NCBI GenBank assembly: GCA_964489715.1
Contig: CAZBAK010000006.1
Location: 1-61,348 of the forward strand
Direction of reading: 5' to 3'
Length of the DNA: 61,348 bases
DNA from: Tissierella_A sp964489715
GTDB lineage: Bacteria; Bacillota; Clostridia; Tissierellales; Tissierellaceae
Positions 27,806 through 35,530 of this stretch are shown piece by piece. A program made the position numbers and the translations under genes. A model generated the notes under the pieces. That model did no database searches. It was given only the letters and a program-made list of their open reading frames with translations, and was not told the origin of the DNA. Within the stretch, counting starts at the first letter, position 1, and each line of letters begins with the position of its first letter.

Positions 27806-29080
27806 TTATTTAGTTTTTGATTTACTCTTATTGGATCTTCCTTTTCTCCAGGATTTATTTTCTTTTGATTTATCTTTACTAGTGCTGCTTCTGTTCTTAT
27901 TAGATCTCCTATTAGTTTTTTTCTTTTCTGGAATGCTCATATCCCTTAGTGGATATGGATGATCTTCTATTTCAATGATTTTTTTAGCAATAAGTTTTTC
28001 TATGCTTAGGAGCAATGGTTTTTCTGGGTGGCTACAAAAAGATATTGCTGTTCCTCCATGACTAGCACGTCCTGTACGTCCTATTCTATGTACATAGGTT
28101 TCAGCAACTTCTGGCAAGTCAAGATTTATTACATGGGATAGTTCATCTATATCAATACCACGAGCTGCTATGTCTGTAGCAACTAAGACTCTGCTTCTTT
28201 TTTCTTTAAAGTCATTTAAAGCCAATTGTCTTGCATTTTGTGATTTATTACCATGTATTGCTGCAGCATTAATTCCAGCTTGTTCTAATTGTTTTACTAT
28301 CTTATTAGCAGCATGCTTAGTTCTGGAAAAGACTAAAGCTGAATCTATATCTTTATTTTTAAGCAGATGAATAAGCAAGCTAACCTTATTGCTTTTATCT
28401 ACATAGTAAAATTTTTGTTCTATCAATTCTACAGTAGAAGATACAGGTGAAGCTACAACTTTTATTGGATTCTTTAGTATCTTATTTGCAAGTTTTTCAA
28501 TTTCACTTGGCATAGTAGCTGAAAAGAACATAGTTTGCTTTTTTTCAGGTAGATATCTTATTATTTTCTTTACATCTTGAAGCATACCCATATCAAGCAT
28601 TAGATCAGCTTCATCAAGAACAAAATACTTTACATTTTTTAGATGAATATATCCTTGATTTATTAGATCAAGTAATCTGCCAGGAGTTGCTACTATTATC
28701 TCTACGCCCTTTGCCAATCTTTTTACTTGAGGTTTTTGAGAAACACCACCATAGATTGGAACTGTTCTAAGCTCTAAGTTTTGTGAGTAAGCCTTAAAGC
28801 TATTTGAAATTTGAATAGCAAGCTCTCTTGTAGGGGCAACTACTAAGCATCTAGTCACTCTTTTTTCCTTAGACTTATCTTTTCTTTCTTCAAGTCCTTG
28901 TAATATTGGTATAGAAAAAGCTGCTGTCTTTCCAGTACCAGTTTGTGCACAACCCAGTAAATCTTTTCCTTTAAGTAGTTCTGGAATAGCTTTAATCTGT
29001 ATTGGTGTAGCATCAGTATATCCTTCAGATTTTAAAGCCCTCTGAATTGGCTCTATTAAATTTAATTCTTCTATTAACAA
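27806..29080 (-). CDS. DEAD-box RNA helicase, RhlE/CshA-like
   Basis: A 424-residue helicase with GCAQTGTGKTAAFSIP (I), APTRELAIQI (Ia), VLDEADLMLDMGM (II), FSATMP (III), ARGIDIDEL (V) and HRIGRTGRA (VI). After residue 375 the tail is a highly basic Lys/Arg/Ser-rich extension, typical of RNA-chaperone helicases of cold adaptation and mRNA turnover. It lies beside the second helicase but is separately terminated. Family is certain; the subfamily name is not. Confidence 0.93.
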   Translation of the reverse strand: MLIEELNLIEPIQRALKSEGYTDATPIQIKAIPELLKGKDLLGCAQTGTGKTAAFSIPILQGLEERKDKSKEKRVTRCLVVAPTRELAIQISNSFKAYSQNLELRTVPIYGGVSQKPQVKRLAKGVEIIVATPGRLLDLINQGYIHLKNVKYFVLDEADLMLDMGMLQDVKKIIRYLPEKKQTMFFSATMPSEIEKLANKILKNPIKVVASPVSSTVELIEQKFYYVDKSNKVSLLIHLLKNKDIDSALVFSRTKHAANKIVKQLEQAGINAAAIHGNKSQNARQLALNDFKEKRSRVLVATDIAARGIDIDELSHVINLDLPEVAETYVHRIGRTGRASHGGTAISFCSHPEKPLLLSIEKLIAKKIIEIEDHPYPLRDMSIPEKKKTNRRSNKNRSSTSKDKSKENKSWRKGRSNKSKSKTK

Positions 29081-29105
29081 ATTTTATTTCTCCTTTACAA
29101 ACAAA

Positions 29106-29151
29106 AATCATAGAGCAAATATCACAAAAGTGAATTAAATGCTCTATGATT
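29106..29151 (-). terminator. Hairpin between agmatinase gene and RhlE-like helicase gene
   Basis: A 12-bp stem (29106-29117 with 29140-29151) around a 22-base loop, followed on the minus strand by TTTTTG. It could end the agmatinase transcript or lie in the helicase 5' leader, since the helicase ATG is 26 bases away. Confidence 0.65.
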
Positions 29152-29248
29152 TACATTCATTTTTCTATTTTTTTACATTACTTATACAGTATATATCATT
29201 TAACAATAAATATATACAAGTATTTATAGATAGATCATAAATTTAAAT

Positions 29249-30211
29249 TTATTTATTCTTCTTTTTATTTTTATAGGCTAATATAGATAGGAATTCAAAT
29301 ACAATATTAGCAGCTAAAAGTGAAGTAATTTCTCCAAAGTCATAAGGAGGTGCTACTTCTACTACATCGAATCCAACAAAATTTAAATCTTTAATTCCTC
29401 TTATTATCTTTAAAGATTCATAAGAAGAGAATCCACCTACTTCTGGAGTACCTGTTCCAGGAGCATATGCTGGATCTACAAAATCTATATCAAAAGTTAG
29501 GAAAACTTTATTTCCATCTACTTTTTTAATTATCTCTTCTATAACTCTATCAAATCCCATTTCTCGCATTTCATGAGCTGGAATAATTTTCAAACCAAGC
29601 TCTGCACCTATTTTATGTTCATCAAGATCATATAGTGAACCTCTTAGTCCTATTTGAATAGATTTATGTGGATCTATAAGTCCTTCATCTATTGCCCTTT
29701 TAAAAGGAGTACCGTGACTATATCTTTCTCCAAAAACTTCTTCATTTATATCAGCATGGGAGTCAAATTGCACCAATGAAACTGGACCATGTTTTTTATG
29801 AATTGCCCTTAATTCTGCAAGAGATATAGAGTGATCTCCCCCAAGTGAAATTGGAATTACATCTTCATTTAATATTTTAGTTAATTCATCTTCTATAATT
29901 TCATAACTTGGATGAATATAGCCTGGAACTATATTTATATCACCATAGTCTCCACCTTCTAATTCTTCTAATATATTTGTATCAAGCACCCCATTGTTTG
30001 GTTTTATCATGGTGGAAATATTTCTTATTCCAGAAGGCCCGAACCTAGCACCTGTTCTAAAAGAACTGGCTGTATCAAATGGTATCCCTACAATAGCAAA
30101 ATCTAAACCCTTTAAGCTTGTTATTCTTTCCATTCTCATAAAGGTACCCATATTTACAAATCTTGGTGAATGTGCTGCACTAGCTAAATCATTATTTATA
30201 TTATTTTTCAA
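29249..30211 (-). CDS. speB: Agmatinase/arginase-family ureohydrolase
   Basis: A 320-residue binuclear manganese ureohydrolase. Metal ligands are present in GGDHSIS, FDSHADIN and DIDFVDPAYAPGTGTPE. The GTGTPEVGG form after the last Asp pair is typical of agmatinases, which yield putrescine and urea from agmatine, but related enzymes use guanidinobutyrate or other guanidino compounds. The start is ATG at 30211 after AGGAGG. The uncharacterised B12-binding protein gene is next upstream, separated by a terminator and leader hairpin, so co-function is only suggested. Confidence 0.88.
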   Translation of the reverse strand: MKNNINNDLASAAHSPRFVNMGTFMRMERITSLKGLDFAIVGIPFDTASSFRTGARFGPSGIRNISTMIKPNNGVLDTNILEELEGGDYGDINIVPGYIHPSYEIIEDELTKILNEDVIPISLGGDHSISLAELRAIHKKHGPVSLVQFDSHADINEEVFGERYSHGTPFKRAIDEGLIDPHKSIQIGLRGSLYDLDEHKIGAELGLKIIPAHEMREMGFDRVIEEIIKKVDGNKVFLTFDIDFVDPAYAPGTGTPEVGGFSSYESLKIIRGIKDLNFVGFDVVEVAPPYDFGEITSLLAANIVFEFLSILAYKNKKKNK

Positions 30212-30241
30212 TCTCTATTCCTCCTATTTATATTTAGTAAT

Positions 30242-30290
30242 AACAAAGTATTCTTATGATTGCTTAATTAAAACATTAGAATACTTTGTT
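30242..30290 (-). promoter_or_regulatory. Leader hairpin upstream of the agmatinase gene
   Basis: A perfect 13-bp inverted repeat (30242-30254 with 30278-30290) and 23-base loop ends 31 bases before the agmatinase start. No T-run follows, so it is not an obvious terminator; it could be an mRNA stabiliser or regulator site. Confidence 0.4.
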
Positions 30291-30456
30291 CCCTATTAAT
30301 ATAGGATTTATTATCTTTGAAATATTTCTTTTAATAATAAACACACCTCTTCTGTTAATATTGTCCTTACTATAGTCTTATACCCAAATACATAATAAAA
30401 TAACACTATTACTCAATTACATAGATTAATCTTCATTCTACTAGCTTCTATAATAA

Positions 30457-30490
30457 AAATAAAAGCTTAAATTTTCTTAAGCTTTTATTT
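30457..30490 (-). terminator. Terminator of the B12-binding protein gene
   Basis: A perfect 14-bp stem (AAATAAAAGCTTAA and its complement) with six-base loop, seven bases past the stop of the upstream gene; ends in A/T tracts. Confidence 0.85.
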
Positions 30491-30496
30491 TTCAAT

Positions 30497-32407
30497 CTAT
30501 ATTTTTAAATTTTTAAGAGTCAATTGCTTGAGATTATATATAGCATCTGGAAGATTTGACTTGGCAATTTCTGCAACCCTTTCAGCCTTTAGAGGTATTC
30601 CATTTTCATCTACCACTCTTACTCCACCTTTAATTGGCTTTGTTATCCATGATTTAGCATTTTTAAACTCCTCTACCTGGCCCCATAGATATGGTACTGG
30701 CAGGAAGCCTGCAGAAAACAACTTATAAAAGCCTTCTGGAGAATATGGATTATCTATGGATTCTTCAATTGCTTGAATCATTATCTGGGCTGAGTTAAAT
30801 AACTCTAGCATTCTTTCCTTTACATCTTCATTTTTACTCATATCTTCAACACTGCCAATGCGCCTTAATTCTCTATATTTCTGTATGGAATGTTGAGTTA
30901 TTTGTATACTTTCATCTATAATATCTGGAGTAGCCAAATGAGATGCTTCCGAATAACTAACTACATGTATAATAGAAGGATTAGATTCATTATGAGGGTC
31001 TATATCATCTATAAGAGCACTTACTGCAGCTAACTGTATTTTAGCTTCATATAAATCTGGCTTAAAATAATCAAGTCCAGCTCTTGGCTGTAGTATAACT
31101 CTAAAATTATCATCTTCTAATTCTCTTACAAGACTTATAAGGGCACGAGATTTTGCTAAATCTTGTATTCCCCAAGTAAGTCTAGGTGTATTTAACATAT
31201 TTTGTAATATATATGTTCTTATACCAAGACTCTTAGCCAATTTAGCAGCTAAATAGGCAGAAACTATATAGGAAACATCATCAGCCCCACGAAATGCAAA
31301 ATGATGAGAAACATTTGCTTCAAAAGGTTTAGAAGTTGTAGCTATATACTTTATTGTATCCATATGCTGTTTTAAGTTAGTATACAAGTCATAGGGTCCT
31401 CTTTCATCTAGCTTATTGAACCACCATAGGGACAATGCATGCCAAGACATATTTAATGTTTCTTCATGCATCTTAGCTAATCCTGATATATCTTTAGTTC
31501 CAGCATAAGTTCTAACCAAAAGTGGTCTTGAAGCTTGCCAGATCATCCTATATTCCTCAGGATAGTTTACAGGAACTCCTCCACCATTAGGTCTATCTTC
31601 CCAATCTTCTCCAAAATTTGATTGAGTAAGTTGGGAGCTTCCTATAGATAATATATCTAAAAAACCAGTCTTTGCCAAAGTTTTTGTCCAAGATATAAAT
31701 TCCTCAACTGATTCCATTCTTGTTGCATTAGAGGAATAAGGTCCTACATGTGCTCTCATTAATGGAATAAAAGAATCTTTCATATTGGAATCTATTCTCT
31801 TTACAACTGTATCTTTCTTGCTACCAAATTCCGGATAATTAGATCTATCAATAGCTTTATGACTGGTATATTCTCCACTATCTATTATTTTTTTACCAAA
31901 TTCCAAAAGTGAATCATCATATTTGCTACCCTCTAATATATCTTTAGGAATTCTATCCTTAGGTACTCCCATTTTTAAAAGAGTTTCTTCTGCAGTTTCT
32001 CCACCTATATAAGTTTTAACCAATCCTTTAAATTCTTTTTCCATAGCTTGCGCAGCTTCTGGTAGTCCACCAAACAAAATTGACTTTACAATTCCACCTT
32101 GATAGTCGAAAAGATTGTTATTTCTAAGTTCTTCAATCAGATATCCTAGCATATTTATGGCATTATCTTTATCTAATCTATAGCTAAGACCAATTACATT
32201 TATTTCATTATCTATAACCCAATCTACTATCTTTTTTCTATTTATTTCATATTTATAATCATTGATTGCTTGAGATATATTATCATCGGCAATCATAACT
32301 TCATATCCACAGTCACGAAGTAATTCTGCTGCTGCATTTATACCTAAAGTATGAGCATCAAGTGATGGTTTAATAAAAGCATATTTATCATTTGCATTGA
32401 TTATCAT
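30497..32407 (-). CDS. Cobalamin-binding protein of unknown reaction (mutase-like)
   Basis: A 636-residue soluble protein. Residues about 8-150 form a B12-binding Rossmann domain with all three family marks: D17-A-H19-T-L-G22 (DxHxxG, the base-off/His-on ligand), S75 in GLSYRL, and FGG at 112-114. The remaining 450 residues are not recognised with certainty; stretches such as NVSHHFAFRGADD and VILQPRAGLDYFKPDL fit a TIM-barrel-like domain as in glutamate and amino-acid mutases (inference). No radical-SAM motif is present. It is a monocistronic gene between tRNA-Sec and the agmatinase gene. Confidence 0.72.
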   Translation of the reverse strand: MIINANDKYAFIKPSLDAHTLGINAAAELLRDCGYEVMIADDNISQAINDYKYEINRKKIVDWVIDNEINVIGLSYRLDKDNAINMLGYLIEELRNNNLFDYQGGIVKSILFGGLPEAAQAMEKEFKGLVKTYIGGETAEETLLKMGVPKDRIPKDILEGSKYDDSLLEFGKKIIDSGEYTSHKAIDRSNYPEFGSKKDTVVKRIDSNMKDSFIPLMRAHVGPYSSNATRMESVEEFISWTKTLAKTGFLDILSIGSSQLTQSNFGEDWEDRPNGGGVPVNYPEEYRMIWQASRPLLVRTYAGTKDISGLAKMHEETLNMSWHALSLWWFNKLDERGPYDLYTNLKQHMDTIKYIATTSKPFEANVSHHFAFRGADDVSYIVSAYLAAKLAKSLGIRTYILQNMLNTPRLTWGIQDLAKSRALISLVRELEDDNFRVILQPRAGLDYFKPDLYEAKIQLAAVSALIDDIDPHNESNPSIIHVVSYSEASHLATPDIIDESIQITQHSIQKYRELRRIGSVEDMSKNEDVKERMLELFNSAQIMIQAIEESIDNPYSPEGFYKLFSAGFLPVPYLWGQVEEFKNAKSWITKPIKGGVRVVDENGIPLKAERVAEIAKSNLPDAIYNLKQLTLKNLKI

Positions 32408-32470
32408 TGGCTAATCTCCTTACTATTATTTATTTTTAAATTGTTAGTTAAATCGTTTTTTTATTAAAAA

Positions 32471-32489
32471 AGTAGAGCTAAACTCTACT
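32471..32489 (-). terminator. Intrinsic terminator in the tRNA-Sec to B12-gene gap
   Basis: AGTAGAG - five-base loop - CTCTACT followed on the minus strand by six T. It ends any transcription coming from the tRNA-Sec side before the B12-binding gene. Confidence 0.75.
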
Positions 32490-32580
32490 CAAAGTACTAT
32501 GATTGTATACTTAGACCTTTGTCATAGATATATTATATACTATAATTATCATAATTTAAAGTACATCTATATTCTAGTTT

Positions 32581-32739
32581 TATGCTCATCCAATACCAGA
32601 GTTAGATAAGGAATCAGCCAATGGTTTTCAAGGTGTTTTGCAAAATGGCACGAAAAGTGGTACGAAAAAAGATAATTTGAGGATAATTAAATGTAAAAGG
32701 CAAAGAAATAAGGCTAGCATTAAATCTGCTAGCCTTTGA
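32581..32739 (+). pseudogene. C-terminal relic of a tyrosine-recombinase integrase
   Basis: The plus-strand frame YAHPIPELDKESANGFQ followed by LQNGTKSGTKKDN looks like the last 50 residues of a phage-type integrase, the part just after the catalytic Tyr and before the C terminus. A stop codon sits one codon upstream of the preserved piece and no further integrase sequence is seen. The relic lies 10 bases from the 3' end of tRNA-Sec, pointing towards it, as integrases of elements inserted in tRNA genes do. Assignment is by pattern memory and needs a search. Confidence 0.6.
32712..32734. terminator. Terminator downstream of tRNA-Sec
   Basis: GGCTAGCA - seven-base loop - TGCTAGCC, a perfect 8-bp stem 15 bases past the tRNA-Sec CCA end, with short T-rich flanks on both strands. 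It also forms the end of the integrase relic, so it may have arrived with the element. Confidence 0.75.
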
Positions 32740-32749
32740 TATTGCTATA

Positions 32750-32846
32750 TGGCGGGAGTACGTGGGAATCGAACCCACCCAAGAAGCTCTTAACCCCTCG
32801 TGCTGGTTTTGAAGACCAGAGAGCCCACCAGAACTCATCTACCCCC
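32750..32846 (-). tRNA. selC: Selenocysteine tRNA (anticodon UCA)
   Basis: A 97-base tRNA with encoded CCA. The anticodon UCA is complementary to plus positions 32810-32812, in a CUGGU/ACCAG stem with loop CUUCAAA. The acceptor (GGGGGUA with UACUCCC), a long D stem, a long variable arm and a T arm GUGGG-UUCGAUU-CCCAC fit the unusual size and shape of tRNA-Sec rather than a UGA suppressor. It delivers Sec to UGA codons, such as those of selD and the HesB-like gene in this window. Confidence 0.95.
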
Positions 32847-32873
32847 ATATTCTATGGTAGTTATTACTAGTAT

Positions 32874-32902
32874 ATAGTAGCATGTATAGGTCTGTGAGTC
32901 AA
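32874..32902 (-). promoter_or_regulatory. Promoter of tRNA-Sec
   Basis: TTGACT (32902-32897), 17-base spacer and TACTAT (32879-32874) on the minus strand, about 28 bases before the mature 5' end of tRNA-Sec. Confidence 0.75.
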
Positions 32903-32993
32903 GTATAAAAAACGATATACTAAAATAGTATTCTAGAGAATACAAACATATGTGACACAAATTCTAATGCAATCCTGTAAAGTTATATATTAG

Positions 32994-33197
32994 TTATTCT
33001 TTTATTGATCTTTCTTTATTTAGTTCATTTAGTCTATTGCGTTCTTTCAATCTAGCTTCAGAACCTTCTCTTAACTTCTTTTTTATCTTGTTATAATCCT
33101 TCTCTTCTCTATACTTAACTATTTCATCATAAGTAACTATTATTACAGCTCTTATAGCTAGTATAATAAGTATCGGAATTAATAGTAATAGCCACAT
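32994..33197 (-). CDS. Small single-helix membrane protein with basic tail
   Basis: The longest frame starts at 33218, but ATG at 33197 (MWLLLLIPIL) has AAAGGAGA ten bases upstream and gives 67 residues. One N-terminal transmembrane helix (about 2-22) is followed by a highly charged, probably coiled-coil tail rich in Lys, Arg and Glu. No family recognised. Clean start signals and a normal codon pattern support a real gene. Confidence 0.55.
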   Translation of the reverse strand: MWLLLLIPILIILAIRAVIIVTYDEIVKYREEKDYNKIKKKLREGSEARLKERNRLNELNKERSIKE

Positions 33198-33279
33198 AGT
33201 TGTTAATCTCCTTTCCATAATCTTAATATACTATATCATATTTCTATAATTTTTTATATGTTTCAAATTCTTTCTTATT

Positions 33280-33525
33280 TTACTTGTTTATTTCCCATAA
33301 ATCTGATGGCTTCTTTGGCCTAGAATTACAAAATTCACACTCTCCATCACCGCAGGTTTTTTCTAACCATTCATCACAGGATGGACAATAGTATGTATCA
33401 TATACTCTACTATAATATCTTTCTTTTTCGCATAAGTTGCAAACATTACTATCTTTAAAACCATCTATACTCCTTCCCTTAATTTCTATATATCCATCTT
33501 CTTTATTTTCAAATATATATAGCAT
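33280..33525 (-). CDS. Small cysteine-rich zinc-ribbon protein
   Basis: An 81-residue protein with four CxxC-type knuckles: CNLCEKE, CPSC, CGDGECEFC, which would suit two zinc sites. The N-terminal 28 residues (YIFENKEDGYIEIKGRSIDGF) form no clear motif. It may bind nucleic acid or protein; no function can be assigned. It lies 66 bases upstream of the end of the GerMN gene's neighbour unit and in the same direction as the small membrane protein gene, possibly in one transcript. Confidence 0.6.
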   Translation of the reverse strand: MLYIFENKEDGYIEIKGRSIDGFKDSNVCNLCEKERYYSRVYDTYYCPSCDEWLEKTCGDGECEFCNSRPKKPSDLWEINK

Positions 33526-33565
33526 TATATCTTCTCCCTCTTTCTAAGATTTTATAGAACTTCAT

Positions 33566-33595
33566 AATAAAAGCTGGTTGAAACCAGCTTTTATT
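33566..33595 (-). terminator. Terminator of the GerMN lipoprotein gene
   Basis: A perfect 14-bp stem with two-base loop (AATAAAAGCTGGTT and complement), overlapping the stop codon of the GerMN gene; T-rich on the minus side. Confidence 0.85.
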
Positions 33596-34745
33596 TAACT
33601 ATTGACATATCTTCCCTAAAAGGCTCTTCCATATTCCCTATATGTGATAGCCAGCCTTCTATATCTTCATCTCCATCAACTTTAAATACTACACCATCTA
33701 CTGTAGGAAATTGTGTCAATGTATTCACTATTGCTTGAACTTGTAGTGCTTCTGCAGTTGAACCAAAATTACTATTTTCAATTTCCTTTGAAAAGTCAAC
33801 TACTATAATCCTATCTTTTACATAAATACTATTGATCATGGTTGATTTGTGAATTGGATTTATAGCATCTTTAGTCTTTGGATCAATATCTCTTAAAGTC
33901 TCTAGTGTTAGTTTGGCTATTCCAGAAACGTTTTTTACCTCATGGACTTCCTCCACTAAATAAGCATCTTTATCATCAAATAATATAAAATATAGTTTAA
34001 CTTTCTTAAGTTCAGATTTTTCTTCTTCATCCATCTTTTCATATTCTACTGTCTTTTCTCCATTGTTATAATATATAATTGTTTTATCTGGATTCCTACC
34101 ATATTTCCCATTATAGGATATAATATATTCTCCATTTTCGCCATTTGAAAGCTCCCAGAGAAGTTTCATACTAGGAACTCCCTCACCATAGACAACTTCC
34201 CAAGTAGTCTTTTCCCCTATATTTAAATCTATTTTTTCTTTTAAAATTTCTTTTTCTTGTAATATATCCTTGTCTTCATTGTATTCTAATGATACTAACT
34301 TTAAATCTGATATACTAAGTCCTTGGGAATATATACTTATCTCCTCTAGAGATTCTTTTATAAATAACCTTCCTATCTCCTCTTTTTCTAAGATTTCATC
34401 ACTGTCATTCTTAGCTTCTTCTAAAATATTAACTTTCATACTTTTAGCTTGAGTAGGATAAGATTCTGCTACTTCTCCAATCTCTAAGACTATTCTATCC
34501 CCTGCTTTAATATCAGAGATATCAGCTTTTTTACCTAACTTTTTAATTTCTGATCCCTTAATATCAATTATAGATGAATTTCCTAAAGGATTGTTTTCAC
34601 CTACACCTTCAACTAAAAGACTTTCTTTCTCTATATCCACCTCATTGACTATAGCTTCTGCTTCAGTAATTTCAACAAGATCTCTCTTACAAGCAAGAAG
34701 TAGAGAAGTAGATATTATTATAAATAAAAGTATATTTTTCTTCAT
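33591..34745 (-). CDS. GerMN-domain lipoprotein
   Basis: ATG at 34745 is chosen over the upstream frame start at 34778 because AAAGGAGG precedes it and a signal peptide then begins at once: MKKNILLFIIISTSLLLACKRD, with lipobox LLLAC. The precursor has 384 residues. The C-terminal 130 residues are a GerMN domain (KVKLYFILFDDKDAYLV ... AIVNTLTQFPTVDGVVFKVDG), found in GerM of spore formation and germination. Likely a surface lipoprotein; a sporulation role is inferred from family only. Confidence 0.85.
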   Translation of the reverse strand: MKKNILLFIIISTSLLLACKRDLVEITEAEAIVNEVDIEKESLLVEGVGENNPLGNSSIIDIKGSEIKKLGKKADISDIKAGDRIVLEIGEVAESYPTQAKSMKVNILEEAKNDSDEILEKEEIGRLFIKESLEEISIYSQGLSISDLKLVSLEYNEDKDILQEKEILKEKIDLNIGEKTTWEVVYGEGVPSMKLLWELSNGENGEYIISYNGKYGRNPDKTIIYYNNGEKTVEYEKMDEEEKSELKKVKLYFILFDDKDAYLVEEVHEVKNVSGIAKLTLETLRDIDPKTKDAINPIHKSTMINSIYVKDRIIVVDFSKEIENSNFGSTAEALQVQAIVNTLTQFPTVDGVVFKVDGDEDIEGWLSHIGNMEEPFREDMSIVK

Positions 34746-34836
34746 AACAGCCTCCTTTTTCTTGATCCTATAGAGCAATATTTCAAGTAATTTTACAAAA
34801 CTTTGCCTGCTCTTCTATTAGATTTTAAGAGAATCT

Positions 34837-35166
34837 TTAAATTATTTGAGCTCCTAGGTAGTTTCCAAAACAATATTGTATATATTGACTTCTTTTTCTA
34901 TCAAAAACAAAACCTTGTCTTTCAAGTTCTTTTAGTATATATCTATCAATACTATAAGGACCTCTAAGCTTATCAAGAAGTTCTATGCTCATAGTAATCC
35001 TATATTCTTCCATTTTTATTACAAATTTATCATTTATTTTTTCTAGTTTTATTCCTTCTTTTATTTCCTTGAATTCTTGATTCAAAGTCTCTATAACCAC
35101 CTTAATAAAATCCTCTGTTTTCATATTTTTTGCTTGATAGCCTCTAATATAGCCAGAAGTATTCAC
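34837..35166 (-). CDS. Uncharacterised 109-residue protein behind an S-box-like riboswitch
   Basis: The frame is open to 35214, but GTG at 35166 has AAAGGAGA nine bases upstream and lies after the leader's terminator, so it is the probable start. The soluble product has no recognised domain. It is mixed alpha/beta by composition: a helical stretch (EDFIKVVIETLNQEFKEI), two strands, then a basic helix (SIDRYILKELERQG) and an aromatic end (QYIQYCFGNYLGAQII). Only its leader hints at function: regulation tied to S-adenosylmethionine or a related ligand. Confidence 0.6.
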   Translation of the reverse strand: MNTSGYIRGYQAKNMKTEDFIKVVIETLNQEFKEIKEGIKLEKINDKFVIKMEEYRITMSIELLDKLRGPYSIDRYILKELERQGFVFDRKRSQYIQYCFGNYLGAQII

Positions 35167-35196
35167 AAAATCATCTCCTTTAAGATATTTAAACAC

Positions 35197-35228
35197 AAAA
35201 AATCTTCTTATCAAAAGACAAGAAGATT
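35197..35228 (-). terminator. Riboswitch expression-platform terminator
   Basis: A 12-bp stem including one G-T pair (35201-35212 with 35217-35228) with loop of four, followed on the minus strand by five T. It lies between the aptamer and the start of the 109-residue gene, the place of a transcription-attenuating terminator. Confidence 0.85.
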
Positions 35229-35243
35229 AGAACTAGCTATTTT

Positions 35244-35340
35244 CACCTCCTTATCGATTTTTTAGCTGAACCACCTTACGTAATGCAGGTTGGTATAGGG
35301 TCATAGAGCTAAATCTCTACCCTAACTCTTGATATTGGTG
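35244..35340 (-). promoter_or_regulatory. SAM-I-family riboswitch, divergent form
   Basis: Aligned with the canonical S-box at 49700-49804, it keeps TATCAAGAG, a P2 stem (AGGG/CCCT) with TGA on its 3' side, CAACCT with AAGGTG, and a closing GATA. The helix around the ligand pocket reads CCAACC with GGTGG, where canonical elements have GCAACC with GGTGC, a compensated swap. The P2 loop TTTAG can pair with CTAAA after P3, as in the S-box pseudoknot. A P4 hairpin seems absent, which suggests the SAM-I/IV variant class. An extended -10 (TGCTATAAT, 35357-35365) is upstream. Confidence 0.72.
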
Positions 35341-35460
35341 TTAATGTATATATTTTATTATAGCATATTAAGCTTGTAAATACTATCTATTAAAATTTAC
35401 TTTTAATATACCTTATATTTTTATAGGATAAGCATAGTCTACAGAGGATTTTATATAAAT

Positions 35461-35507
35461 CTTAAGCAGTATGGGTCATAATTCAATATATACCATACTG
35501 CTTTAAG
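35461..35507 (-). terminator. Terminator of the magnesium ATPase gene
   Basis: A 14-bp stem (CTTAAGCAGTATGG and near-complement with one bulged T) around an 18-base loop, 24 bases past the stop of the P-type ATPase gene. Confidence 0.7.
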
Positions 35508-35530
35508 TTTATATATTTAATTTATACTTA

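Noticed and set aside
29080..29151. Cold-shock type autoregulatory leader of the RhlE-like helicase
   Set aside because: The hairpin is followed by a T-run and sits where the agmatinase transcript should end, so a terminator is the simpler reading.
32614..32838. A 74-codon open frame on the minus strand
   Set aside because: It runs through the tRNA-Sec gene and its terminator; composition and position show it is a chance frame over an RNA gene and integrase relic.
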